Shown: piece after piece, positions 10,158-20,927 of the stretch | Layout: every line of letters starts with the position of its first letter | How positions within the stretch are numbered: the stretch's first letter is position 1 | From: Thelephora terrestris | Lineage: Eukaryota; Basidiomycota; Agaricomycetes; Thelephorales; Thelephoraceae | Assembly (NCBI GenBank): GCA_015956445.1 | Contig: WIUZ02000016.1 | Coordinates: 1 to 64,000 of the forward strand | Direction: 5' to 3' | Length of the DNA stretch: 64,000 nt | Translations under genes and position numbers: made by a program | Notes under the pieces: generated by a model | Database searches by the model: none | Told to the model about the DNA's origin: nothing | What the model saw: the letters and a program-made list of their open reading frames with translations, nothing else

Positions 10158-12605
10158 TTAGATACATAATATAATTTGTAACCAAGGCGAAATGACGTAC
10201 AATATCTTTTGCGCGGGTCGCGTAAATCTGAGATCATCCGAAACCTGTCAGATAAGATAAGATACAAAGGAAGCATACAACATACCTCTTTGTGTTCCGG
10301 GGTGTGGGTTTTCCAGTAATTCTCGAATGCCTTGACCACCAGTGTAGGGTTCTTTTCGATCCATTCTTCTTGGCACACGGACCTGATGAGGATATGTGCG
10401 TGATTGTTAGTATGTGAATGAGAATAGATAGAAAATAAAAAACCCACTTTGTGGTTACTCTTTTTGCCCGAGTTTTCTTCACCGTGGCTTTCTTCTTGGT
10501 GGCTTTCGAGGTTTTGGGGTTGTCTTGAGTTTCTTGATCAGAGGAGGAACCGGCGGCAGACTCCGGAGCTGCAGTGATAGGGGGAACATACATCCCGCGA
10601 GAGACGTCGTCTGCAGAGGACATGGAAGCGAAGAGAAGAGAGGGGGCAGACTTGTGGACAACAGAATCATTACCAGAGTTGTCCTTAGGCAGAGAAGCCG
10701 GCGAGACAGAAGCAAGAGCAGTAACAGGAGAGACGACCAAGATAGAAGAACCAGACGAGCTAACGACGATGGGAGAAGTGGGAACAGGAGCAGTGAGTCG
10801 AGAAACAGCAGGTGCAGGAGACGGCGTAGCAGACGGATCGGCGTCAGAAGCAGGAGAGCGTACAGGTCCGGGAGAGAGAGCAGGCGAGAGCGTGAGATCA
10901 GAGCCAGGTAGGAGAGCAGGGCTGTTGTCTGCAGAAACAACTGCAGTGTCGAGGGCGGTGGTAGGGTGGCTAGACGTGCCGGAAGGCCCAGCGACAGGGG
11001 GAGGCGTCTTGCTTCTGTGAGTTGTCGGGATAACCTGCAGGACAGACAAATCAACGGATATGTTCGGACGACCACAAAAGTGCTTACCTTGGCTGAAGGG
11101 ATCATCAGAATGGCTGGTACAATTGCGAGGGTTCCGCTGGGGGAGGGAGTTAGCGGACAGTTCCCATCACAAAAATGGTTGAATACTCATACAACAAAGG
11201 CTGTAAAATACATTCTTAGACATGCATATAAGATGAATAAAATACTTTACTCACCTTGCGACCTTCCGCAGTGACTTTGGTTGGACGAGGACGAGTGCGG
11301 GGAGGGGACTTGGTCTTTTTGACACGAGGGTGTTTGGACGCCCTCGTGTTGTTGTCCTTGGCCTGGGGTCGTTTGGAGGACCCGTTTTCATCACCAGTGT
11401 CGTCGTCGTCGATATCAATGACCTCGATATTGCTCTCGACCTTGATGGCAATCTGGGTCGTCTTCCTGGCATTGTTGGCGGCATCGCGCCCAACAGCCCT
11501 CAAATACCACTGCGAGTAGCTGTTAGTGGCAACCATATCCGCCTTCCAATGGTTTGCGCAAAGCCGGAGGAAGGGGTACTGGGTTTCTAGCCTAAAAATT
11601 AGTTCGGTTTGCGTGTCGAGAGGCACAGATCCCCAAGTGGTGGGGGCCTTCTTGTGTGTGAGAAGCAGTTGGAAGAGGCCTCTAGCCATCTTACAAACGG
11701 CCTTTCGTGTTGATTCCGGTACGTCCTCCCCATTCTCGTCCTCCATATAGCTCGAGAGGATGGACCCTCTTGGTTTCTCCTCGTGGTCGTCCTCGCCACC
11801 TCTCCTTCCACCCTTGCAATTACCTTGATACTGATCTTGATCCCACAGCCTGACGGACGGATAGAGCGCACGGTCAAGCTGAGGGAGGAGATCCCTAGTG
11901 CGCACAGGGGAGGATGCTGAGAACCTGGAATGGTCGGGTACGTTGGGAGGAACCGAGCGACCGATGAAAGGAACCTTGACGTCCATGAATTCGGGTTTCG
12001 GGGTCGTCAGAAACGGTGCCGCTTGGGTGGAGAGGTCCCCAAACCCGGAACCAGAGGGATGGGAATTCCCGGCCAGACTCTGAAGGAGACAGTCGTGCTC
12101 TGCTCTAGATATATTTTAAACAGTGTCAGTAATGTATATAGGCAAATATCTGACACATACAATAGCATATATGCGCCGGTACAAAATAGAAACGACTTAC
12201 TTTAGCTCAAAATAGTGACCGCGCCATTGGTCGATCTTGTATTGTGACTTTATGTGGCCGTTGACCGGTCCGAGTTTATAGTTGTTCTTGTATCGGACCA
12301 TTGGCGGAGGCGTATACCACATATACTTTCAAACTGATGTTAGCGATGTAAGCGGGTGATTAGATAAAAATTATACACACCGGTTCGGACTCAAATACAG
12401 GGATCTCTTGGGGAGCTGAGGATGGATCATATGAGGCACGAGCCTCTTGAAATCCACAGACGCCCAACTGAGACGACGCGTTGGCACCCGGGATGGGCAG
12501 AAAACCGTGACCTCGGGTGGAAGACACGTCAGAATAAGCCGGAAATCCATCCGAGCTGCTGAACATCTCGTGGTCACTGGAAAAAACGAAGGGAGACGAC
12601 GGCAT
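10158..12605 (-). CDS. Unrecognised multi-exon protein downstream of the Tnp2 transposase
   Basis: No name can be given. Exons supported by splice sites and phase are 12605-12381, 12325-12201 and 12104-11255. Further exons lie near 11090-11140, at about 11036-10448, near 10380-10285, and at the end (to 10158). Recognisable stretches are YMWYTPPPMVRYKNNYKLGP in exon 2, a globular-looking segment in exon 3 (THKKAPTTWGSVPLDTQTEL, then LCANHWKADMVATNSYSQWY), and an acidic, Lys/Arg-rich linker. A long Ser/Pro/Thr-rich low-complexity region follows, then a short C-terminal motif (QEEWIEKNPTLVVKAFENYW). The phase at the exon 4/5 junction does not close cleanly in my model. It lies downstream of the transposase on the same strand, with about 200 bp between them, so it may be a second transposon gene in the position of TnpA in plant CACTA elements. 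That role is inference. Confidence 0.55.
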
Positions 12606-14372
12606 TTTGTTGGAAGATGGTGGTAGGCAGAAGAGACGGGGAGAAGAGGAAAGAGAAAAAAAAATCGGAGAGGTCGGAGGAGAAACTCCGTGTCCGATCT
12701 GACATATCTAATCTACCCGGGACGAAGCACATCGACTCCGATCAAAATTACATTGATTCGTGGCTCAACGGAATATTTCTATAATTTTGTCTATACGAAA
12801 AAACTCTTGAATTATTCTAAGATAATGCCTGTGTCAACTACGCCTAAATAAAATTTTTCTACTAAAAAAAGCCGTAGTGGGTGTCCCTGGACTCGTTCCC
12901 CGAATGGGACCATTGTCACAACCGAGAGCACGGCTGTTGCTCGAATAATTATTAAACTATCTTCACCTTTGTACTCAAAGACATTGAGAGCGCCGTGAGT
13001 CGCACGGTTGAGTTGCTCGTCGGCGGGGGAGTAAAGGGAACAGAGGACGAGAGTCTCTCTAGTTCCAGCAACGTCCGCATGGAAGTAGAATCTTGCTTCC
13101 ACGATGTGAACAACGTTTTGATGAAGAACCTATTAATTGATGTCAATCAAAGTCAAAACGTAGACGCGAATTAGGTAAATTTCGCGTACCTTAAGATTTC
13201 AATCTGTACGTGCTGTTCTAGACAAGCGTGTCACCTCTTTTCAATGAGAACGGGCGACTTGTTCGGTGGGAATTTGAAGCCGTCCCCATCGGTAAATAGA
13301 TCTTGGTGGGACGGACTCGGGACCCAGAAGACTAGAGTAGAAATTTTGAAGCGTGTTTTGTTCGACATCAGAGGGCGTGTAAGGGCGTGTGTCCTTTGGC
13401 CCAAGTAGGAGATATCCTACACCGATATTGATGGAACCGTGGGGGTCGTTTCTGGGACGTTCGAGCTCCGGCCAGATGGCAACAATGGCGTTGACTTCAG
13501 CAATCTTCTTTGCCTGTTCAGTCAGATTGGCGAAGGGATTGGAAGGTTGGTTGATGAGTGAGCCGAGGATCCCAATCATGCATTCCATGGTCCATTGGGC
13601 CGAAAGCGCTGGAGGTCCTACCCAGTCAGTTTCAGGGCCAAGGTGTGTGAGCGAATGAACGCATTGTCGAACGAAATGGAGTCGCTCGATCTTGCGCTGA
13701 TAATACAGGAGTTCGAATTCGAGGACCCACTCGAGGAGGAATTTGTGGGCGAGCTCAAGCTGTGGGCGTGTGATCTGGCGTTGATAAATGATACGGATCC
13801 CAATGACTAACTTGCAATAGTGTAGATAGTACTTCTGGGGTACCACACCGTAGAACAAGCCAGGTCCCAGACCATAGAAATAGAGTAGAAACTCCCATGC
13901 CTTGTAACCGCTTGACATTTTCTCAGCCGGATTACGAGGCGTCCGGTCAAAGGAGCGAGGGAAACAAGACGCTGCAGCTGCAACACGCTTGCCGTGGGCG
14001 GACCAGACAGCACCCTTCAGTACGGCCCAATCCCAGACACTTCTGTCTTCCTTGCGACAGGATTTGCGACCACACCAGAGGTCGAACATGAGTCCTGTGA
14101 GGTTGATAATGGGCTGGTGCATAATGTCACCAGGGAAACAGGCCGGCGGTTTGAGTGTGCGAGGAAGACAGTCAAAGATACTGGCCTTCCTTATCCCAGT
14201 CTTGAGTCGTCGCTGCTGGTACTGGGTGTTGTTCTCGGCAGTCATGACTTTCTTGAGGTTCTCTCAATACTTCGTGGGATTTGGGGCAGGGAGTTTGGTG
14301 ATATCAACGTCGGCGTGGTTGCAGGAGGCGCCGTGGGTGCCTAGAGGTCGAATGTCAGGGTTGTGGGCCTGC

Positions 14373-14996
14373 TTACTGTTTAAGGGGCGCTAGAGGATTG
14401 GTGGACGGGTGAGGAGTGTTGGAGCGAACGTTGAAGGGAGTTCCCGGGGTGGATGTGAGAGGAGGAGGGATATCGAGCGAGAGCGGTGACTCGGATTGAT
14501 AGGGGTGGAACGGCAAGTGGTAGTCTTGGCAGAACTGACTCAGTTGCTGAATAAAGGGGTCGAAGTCGTAGTCGCTAAGGCGTTCGAAGCTGACGAGGTA
14601 TTCTAGAACGGAGTAAGGTAGTTCAGTTGGGATTTCCCACCACAAGATGATAATAGCCGGAGAGTGGGTGTGAACGTTAGTAGTAAGGTGAATGCGGGGG
14701 TTGGGGAAGTAAAAGGCAGGACTTATACTGAAGTAGACGGTTGCTAAGACACTCTCAGTAAGGTCAGAGTTCCAGAGGAACTGATGGTCTGCTCCTAATA
14801 GGAAAGGGGGAGTGGTAACTCCGGAATCGAGAGCGGCGAAGGGGCGGTAGTAAGGGAAATGAGTTAGTAAACCGGCAGTTCGGTTTACCTGAAGACTTCT
14901 GATGAGTTTATACTCCCAGACAGATCTTCTGGCGTCGGGTATGACCGGACGTTGAACTGGGCTAGTAGAAGGGAATGGGTTGGGGGCTCTGAACAT
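14373..14996 (-). CDS. Hypothetical protein of the 2.3-kb element
   Basis: A single-frame protein of 207 residues, not recognised. Pro/Ser-rich termini surround a central segment of hydrophobic and aromatic residues (SPAIIILWWEIPTELPYSV). A TATA-like GTATATAAGG lies on the same strand near 15151, with a pyrimidine-rich leader before the ATG. The reading frame stops 20 bp short of the element's left end. Confidence 0.4.
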   Translation of the reverse strand: MFRAPNPFPSTSPVQRPVIPDARRSVWEYKLIRSLQVNRTAGLLTHFPYYRPFAALDSGVTTPPFLLGADHQFLWNSDLTESVLATVYFSISPAFYFPNPRIHLTTNVHTHSPAIIILWWEIPTELPYSVLEYLVSFERLSDYDFDPFIQQLSQFCQDYHLPFHPYQSESPLSLDIPPPLTSTPGTPFNVRSNTPHPSTNPLAPLKQ

Positions 14997-15660
14997 ACAC
15001 TAGCAGGAGAATTCCTGCTTGAAAGAGTCAGAAAGAAGTAAGGCGTGAAGAGGATTCCTCAGCTTACTTTGTTTATTGAGATGGTTGGTAGTGGAGTACA
15101 GAAGAGATTGAGAATGGGGAAAAGAAAGGAGCGAACGCTCTTCCTTATATACCCAGTTCTCTACAGGAGTCATTATTCTACAGCGAACCAAACTAGTATC
15201 AACATGGTCTGTGCGTAATTTAGGGCAGGGTAAATGAATCAGAGTAAGAGGACTTAGAATGATAGATGGTAATTACTAATGCGGGAACAATAGAGGTATG
15301 GGCTGATGGAAGCATTCAGGGATTTCTCGTGTTTCGTGGTAGCAATAGAAGTGTGATGGGGATTTCCCATGATCGATGGGGATTTCTCTGGATCAACGGT
15401 AGCAATAGAAGTGTGGCGGGGACTTCTCATGATCGGTGGGGATTTCTCAGGGTTTGATGGGATCGTGATTAGGGCTAAGGGTTCGTTTATCCTAATTGGG
15501 ACTCTAATGAGTGATGCCTTATTGTTTTTACTTTCTTGGCGTCCTTTGAGTTAGTCGTATATAATCCAGGGGGGATTATTGGTCTTTTCCTCCCATCGTC
15601 TCTTTTCCCTCCCCACCAATACCACCACTACTTCTCCTCTCAAATCGTCTTCGCCACTAT

Positions 15661-16078
15661 GTCTGCTTATCCTGCCAACGCCGCCCTGCTCAATGCTGCT
15701 GCCACCCCCTTTGATCTCTCCCCGTCCTTCGAGACGGATGCTCCCTTTGACGTGGAGCAACATTTGTACGACACCCCTGCCAACATCGCCCATGACAATC
15801 AGGTGGCGGTGGACTTTTTGACCGCTCACAACGCTCCCGCCGAATTCTGGGAGCAAGCTGGGTATGAAGACCCCAACAGGACTCGCAGGTGGGCTCCTGG
15901 AGTCACTCCCATGCAAGATGCGATGGAACAGGAGAGGGAGGATAGGATCCTCAAGTTGGAGAAGAGGATGGACATCATGTATGTTGTTGTTAACAGTCTT
16001 AACGAAGACTTCTCTCACTTTGCCTTGGAACATTGGAAACCTTTCCAGGAGTCTCTCCTCCGATACTTTGGTCATTGA
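15661..16078 (+). CDS. Hypothetical acidic coiled-coil protein of the 2.3-kb element
   Basis: About 139 residues from the ATG at 15661, 100 bp after a TATATAAT. The N-terminus is Ala/Pro-rich (MSAYPANAALLNAAATP); the C-terminal half is a predicted amphipathic helix (MEQEREDRILKLEKRMDIMY). It is divergent from the gene at 14373-14996 and shares its upstream region. Function unknown. Confidence 0.4.
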
Positions 16079-18831
16079 TGCCATGGGGCCTTCTGCACCG
16101 ACGCAGCTCCTCACTCCCCCGTCGTCCCTCCGCCATCTCCAGGATCGAGGAGTTCCTCTTCCTCAGTCCCCTCCCTGGAGTCCTGTCCTGAGTCGTCAGT
16201 TGGTGGAGAGGACCCAGAGGAAGAGTCGCAAGAGTCCGATGACTCGTACTGGACAACGTTGTCGTCCCTCCGACAAGTCACGGCAGGTTCGGATGAAGTT
16301 GAAGGTAGAGGTAGCGGGTCTCCAGGACCGTTATGGGTTTGCATTAGTGAGCGCAGCGTTGACAGACGTGAAGCGGGAGATGCATGATAGCTTGTTTCAT
16401 GATGTGTTGGGGTGTCGGGACTGTTGGCAGGATCCGGTAACGTGAGCATACTCGTACTGCCCTCAGAGCGTTCATAATCCTCACCACTTCGCTCACCGTT
16501 GTCCGTTTGCTCAGGAATGTACTTGTGACGTAGACCCTTTTGTCCTTGTCTAAAGTTGTAGTTTTTATTGGCCGTCTTTGTATTTTTATTACTGCGAATA
16601 AGACCAATGTCTTGAATGATCTGTGTGATTTTAGACACTATGTCACGTGTTCGTGACATCGAAGAAGAACAGGGTAGTAGTGAGATCCACTCGGTTTGTT
16701 TCACCCAGTAAATTCACAAAGTAGACGGCAGCCTCTCCTACCGTGATGACCGACAGAGCCGCTGAGTTCGGCCATAGCGATACAATCCGCAATAGCCAGG
16801 AGAGCAAAGACCCAAGAAGTGACAACCTTGCGATGGTAAGAGTCGTAGAGACGAAGACCTTCCCTCTGGATCGCAGAGACGTGTGCCAGGCCCGGGTACA
16901 AGAACAAATCCAGGTTCTTCGGATGTCCTGGGCCAGGAATAATACCCCCAGGTAGGATATTGCGAACCTTGTAGCGCTGATTAGGTGCCAAGTCCAGGAT
17001 TATCCAGATGTACATCCAGCAATCCGACTTCTTGTTGTGAAACATCTGTGCGCCATCAACAGAAAGCATTACCACCGTGTCTTCGTCGTTGATTTCGCCG
17101 TTCTCTACGGCCTCAAGATAAGCCGAGCCGCAGAAAACATCGTCATAGACGTAGTCTTCTGCATTCCTATCGCGAAGCAGTTCCTCCTGGGTCTTGCGTC
17201 TCCGATAGAGCATCTTCTCGGCCATCGCAGGATTTGCCCAGCGAACCTGGAGTTGTGGGCCGGCAGCGAACGTCGTAAAGACTTTCCTAGGTACCTTGTC
17301 CCTCCCGTTAGACTTCGCGAGTTTCTCCTGGTCGTAGCAAGGTTCCCGGCAATGAGGTTGAGGACACTGCTCCAGATTTTCGAAGGGACCGGTGAAGCCG
17401 ACACAGGAGTTGACACACATGTGGTGTTTCCAGGTAGTGTGTCCAGAGAGCTCAGAGACTCGTCGTTTGACCTGGTCGTAAGACAGCACCTTGGACTCAG
17501 GAAAATGTCCCTGGATGTCCAGACGAGCCGCAGAGTATGCCTTCTGCGATTGGTTGTGGTCCAGCAACGATATATAAAATCTGATTGAGAGGCAAAGGTC
17601 TGGGTCATCAGCTGGAGAAGAGCGAGTTTCCTGAGGATCCTGGAATGCCTTGAGTTCTGCAGGACCGAACTGAGACTCTAGCGTAGCCTCCTGAGCCATC
17701 TCGATGAACCGGGCGTTGATTTTCATCCGATTCAGAGTGATGTTGACTTCGTCCTCGTCAAGATTCACCTCAGATTCAGCAGGGGGAGGGGGAGCGTCGT
17801 CGCCAGCACCAGAGTCAGAAGGGAGGGGTTCTTCATCTGAGTCAGAGCCAGAGGGAGGGTCTTCGTCAGAACCGGGATCAGGAGAGCCAGGGGGACCTTC
17901 GTCAGAATTGTGGCCAGGAGGAGGATCTTGATTTTCCAGGATGTTCCCTGTGTTGCGATCGTCTGTCGAAAGGCCAAGAAGAGTGGAAGGAAGGTGTTCT
18001 CCAACCCTGGGGCCAACTGAAGAGAGCGCAGGGAGTTCCAGGTTAGTATCGCCCATTTCATGACCGGAGGGGGGAGGGGGGGGTCGCGTGCTCGGACTCG
18101 AGCAAGCCCATAAGATGAGCAGAATGGGCTATTTCTGGGGACGTTTCACTCCTATCGGTAACATCCATATGTCCACGAGCATTCTAGATGTGTATTCCAT
18201 GAGTATCTTGAGTTTGAGGCGCATATATCCACTATCTTATCTCGTACGTACAGTGCTCGGCCCCGCGGCTCGGTTAGATACACGCGCCCGGAGTTCTTCG
18301 AGTTCCTCTCGGAAGTTCTTTTTACATCTTTTGGAGAACATGGGAGCGGGTCGACTGAGCATATAGTCAATCTCTGCCAGGGAGAGATTCGGGTGTTTCG
18401 CTTTTTTGCCTCCTGGGTTGTGGTTGTACCAAGTTCTTCTGGCGAGAAGTTGGCCACCCAAACGTGCACATTTTTGACAGTTGCAGGGTATCCGGTCGCC
18501 TTCAGATCTGCTGGCAGGGGGAGGCATTCGGGCGATGGTCTTATCGGATGTTCCAGGAGATACGGGAGGCACGGGACAAGGAAGGGACTTAGGAAAAATA
18601 AAAATACTAGCTCAATTCACGCTAGATTTTTCGGTGGTACACACACTGTATTCTAATATAATTCTAAAATAGAGGACGGCGTTGAACTTGATACAAACGA
18701 CACGTCTTAATTAAGCCCATGTGACTTCGGTTCGACCCGAGTTGACGTGGCTAGATCCAGTTAGATCCGCTCTACGCGTCTCCGTCCCAGGGAGATTCGG
18801 TTCGTTCCGGTCAGAACGATTTTTCACTGGG

Positions 18832-19365
18832 GTTGATATTTCATCAGTAGTGTTTGGACATCTGCAAAAGTGGATGCGCCATATGTGTCCCAGCTCAAAC
18901 GTAGATTCACAGGATCTGTCTTCTTGCGGGGGGCAAAGACATGAAGCCCGCTCTCCGGGTCCACTGCCACACGTTGTTCAACTGACAGCCGCTGATGGAC
19001 TTTCTGGGCTGCATAAGCGGTGAGGGCAGTTGGCCACACTTCAGTGACTTGTACGGATGTTCCAGTGAGTAGTCTTCTTCCCTGTTTTCGAACTGCCCTG
19101 CAACTGTATCGAGCTGTTTGAGCACATCTCCAACACTGAACGTTGTAGTCCCTTGGAGAAAAGCGCCCAGCATCTTCCCGTGACGTTCTGATCTCCCTGT
19201 ATCACAGAAGAGGTCCATCAGGAAGTCGCCAAGCGCATAGCCATGCATAGATGCGATGGATTGAAGAATTTCATCAAAGGGATTGGTGCGCTGCATCAAT
19301 ATCACTTGAACTTGGTTCGAAGCGGTGAGAGGGGGGGGAGACGGGTAGATAGAAAACAGGGGCAT
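18832..19365 (-). pseudogene. DUF6589-type protein, 5' portion of the split gene
   Basis: From the ATG at 19365 the reading gives the N-terminal region of a DUF6589-type protein: HGYALGDFLMDLFCDTGRSE, then MLGAFLQGTTTFSVGDVLKQ. It continues in the neighbouring frame with VDPESGLHVFAPRKKTDPVN and LRLSWDTYGASTFADVQTLL, ending at KYQP. One frameshift near 19040 separates the two readings. The reading ends exactly at the 7-bp target duplication (18832-18838) and resumes at 4906 with LTFNYLKRLA. Upstream, at 19445, lies another CCCAGT-ended element. This host gene copy was probably already weakened, or has drifted since the insertion. Confidence 0.75.
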
Positions 19366-19444
19366 GAAGAAATGCTATTTATTATCTAGCTACTGTGCTC
19401 TAGCAGAGTGGAAGTGATCTAGCACGATTCAACGAGCTCTCACC

Positions 19445-20768
19445 CCCAGTAAAAAGTTCATTGACCAGCACGGATCGGTATGGATCCTGGTTGATCACGT
19501 AGACCCCGGGCGACCCCAAATGAGGTCCATCAATTTGGCCACCGTTTTCGACCAACTTCAACATGCATCTTCGCACTTCAACATGCGTCTTCACACTTCA
19601 ACGATGTGTGCGCGCCGCCTTAGATAATTATAATACATTTTTAATAAAATTTCGAAGCAATGCGATTGAAAAAAATTCACCTTGTCAGGAAAAACTTCTC
19701 TAAGTCTAACAATAACTTGATCCTCTGACATGATCTCCTCATCAATGTTTTGACCTCTGTGATGAAGTGTACTCCTGAAGACAACAAATGGTGCAAGCGT
19801 CCAAAGCATCATAAGAAGATTGAAAGAAATCTTTACACTGGGGATACCAACAATATGTAACCCCATTTGCGCGGGCAACCTCTCGCAAAGTTGATTCCCA
19901 GCCGCGGTGCGATCTTTTATATCATACGTCATCGTGATCTGCAATCCTCAAACATAAGTTAAAACAAACCAAACCCGACTGCCTCCCTCAAACTCCTTTT
20001 GCCCCCCAACCACTTTGACATCGTCAGCCGCTACTGTGCCCCCTCCTCCCTCCTCCCATTTCCTATGATTTTGTCTAATTTTACTGCTCCTAACGTAACA
20101 GCCCCACAGGCACAACCTCCAGGCGGTCATTTGCATGCCAAGATGCTGCCCGCCTGTGTAGACAAGTGAGCACGACGAGGGAAGTTTGGAACGACGCGGG
20201 TACAGTGCGTGAAATGGTTACTTGACGTGGCATCTCATCTAACCAGTATCTCATCCCACTTTGTTTTGTATCTAGGCTCAGCTGGACGCGAGGGTATGTA
20301 GTTTCACGGCAATCCTCTCAACTGTGTATGTCGATCACATGCCTTCCTGGCAGAACAGAAGGCGCAGAACCCTGCAAGGACGCAAGTCAGAGAGGAACTG
20401 TATTGATTATCTCACGTTTGTGTACTAGCCTATATAAGTCGCTGTAGATCTACAGCTGAGCAATCAACAAATGTCGTTCCAAATTGACTGCAACTGATGA
20501 AAGCAAGTGACAGCGTGCATAGCAACAATAAAAACAAGTCGACAGCAGTCGATAATGGTCGCCCCAGGTCACCCGAAGTCATCCAGAGTCGTTTATATTG
20601 CACAAAAATAGGCGTAAAAAAATATGCGTTACGCAGGATGCACAAAAAATCTACAGAGGTAAATGAAATATTCGATTTTTGGACTCCCATAGACCCCGGT
20701 CGACGGGCGCTTTACCATCGACGGGGATCACCGGAAGTCAACCCACGTCGTGAGAACTTTTTACTGGG
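19445..20768. mobile_element. 1.3-kb element with CCCAGTAAAAAGTTC inverted ends
   Basis: The left end CCCAGTAAAAAGTTC (19445-19459) and right end GAACTTTTTACTGGG (20754-20768) form a perfect 15-bp inverted repeat. TCTCACC (19438-19444, 20769-20775) flanks both, a 7-bp target duplication. Both the CCCAGT start and the duplication length match the large insertion at 4907-18831. The interior has small frames, including one of 117 residues at 19591-19944 on the minus strand with a hydrophobic centre, but no recognisable transposase. It looks non-autonomous. Confidence 0.75.
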
Positions 20769-20927
20769 TCTCACCTCCCTGAGGACAGGCGGACCAGCCG
20801 GGCCAGGCGTGAGAGATGCTGACCAATTCACGACGTGCCAGAGCCGACGCGTCCAGTGGCAGACCACTATATAACGACATCCCTCAGCGGCGATCATCAG
20901 TATTAGTACGTGGTCTGCTTGAGGAGA

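Larger units (their letters stand above)
14353..16658. mobile_element. 2.3-kb element with TG...CA ends inside the Tnp2 gene
   Basis: It begins TGTCAGGG and ends CGTGACA, and is flanked on both sides by TCGAA (14348-14352 and 16659-16663), a 5-bp target duplication. The interrupted transposase codons rejoin in frame across one copy of it. TG...CA ends with a 5-bp duplication are typical of LTR-type integration, but I did not find long direct terminal repeats. It is either a non-autonomous or internally rearranged LTR relative or another integrase-type element. It holds two divergently oriented small genes. Younger than its host transposon. Confidence 0.7.
12812..18572 (-). pseudogene. Tnp2-type (Transposase_21, CACTA/EnSpm) transposase, interrupted and decayed
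   Basis: The N-terminal exon (from 18572) has a Cys motif (CNCQKCARLGGQLLARRTWY) followed by an acidic linker. The catalytic half follows: HMCVNSCVGFTGPFENLEQC, KVFTTFAAGPQLQVRW, VVMLSVDGAQMFHNKKSDCW, YIWIILDLAPNQRYKVRN and LPGGIIPGPGHPKNLDLFLY. The C-terminal half at 14347-13241 carries FPGDIMHQPIINLTG, RNPAEKMSSGYKAWEF and LSAQWTMECMIGILG. A last exon (to 12812) has VEARFYFHADVAGTRETLVL after an intron with GTACGCG donor. This order fits Agaricomycete Tnp2 proteins. The gene is dead: at least four in-frame stops (near 16701, 14266, 13241 and 13206) and a 2.3-kb insertion at 14353-16658. Removing the insertion joins HYYPVLLR to PLGTHGASCNH in frame. Confidence 0.85.
4907..18831 (-). mobile_element. 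13.9-kb nested insertion with CCCAGTG ends and 7-bp target duplication
   Basis: The left end begins CCCAGTG (4907-4913) and the right end finishes CACTGGG (18825-18831). GTTGATA flanks both sides (4900-4906 and 18832-18838), a 7-bp duplication that could be read as 8 bp (GGTTGATA). The flanking DUF6589 coding sequence joins in frame across one copy of the duplication. Inside are a coiled-coil gene, two foldback elements, an unrecognised gene and a Tnp2-type transposase gene that itself carries another insertion. The right terminal 15 bases (CCCAGTGAAAAATCG on the minus strand) recur perfectly at 7328-7342. The original transposon may therefore have been 7328-18831, with 4907-7327 added later or belonging to a related copy. 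Confidence 0.8.

Noticed and set aside
12812-18572. KDZ-family transposase
   Set aside because: The motif set (DGAQMFHNKKSDCWMYIW, LPGGIIPGP, RNPAEKMSSGYKAWEF) fits Tnp2/Transposase_21 better than the KDZ pattern I know.
18725-18740. tRNA B-box-like GGTTCGACCCG
   Set aside because: No A-box at the right distance and no acceptor stem can be folded. The same holds for a similar motif at about 33314.
7328-18831. Taking 7328 as the left end of the large insertion
   Set aside because: Its flank does not match the right-hand duplication, whereas 4907 matches and restores the host gene. It is kept only as an inner relic.
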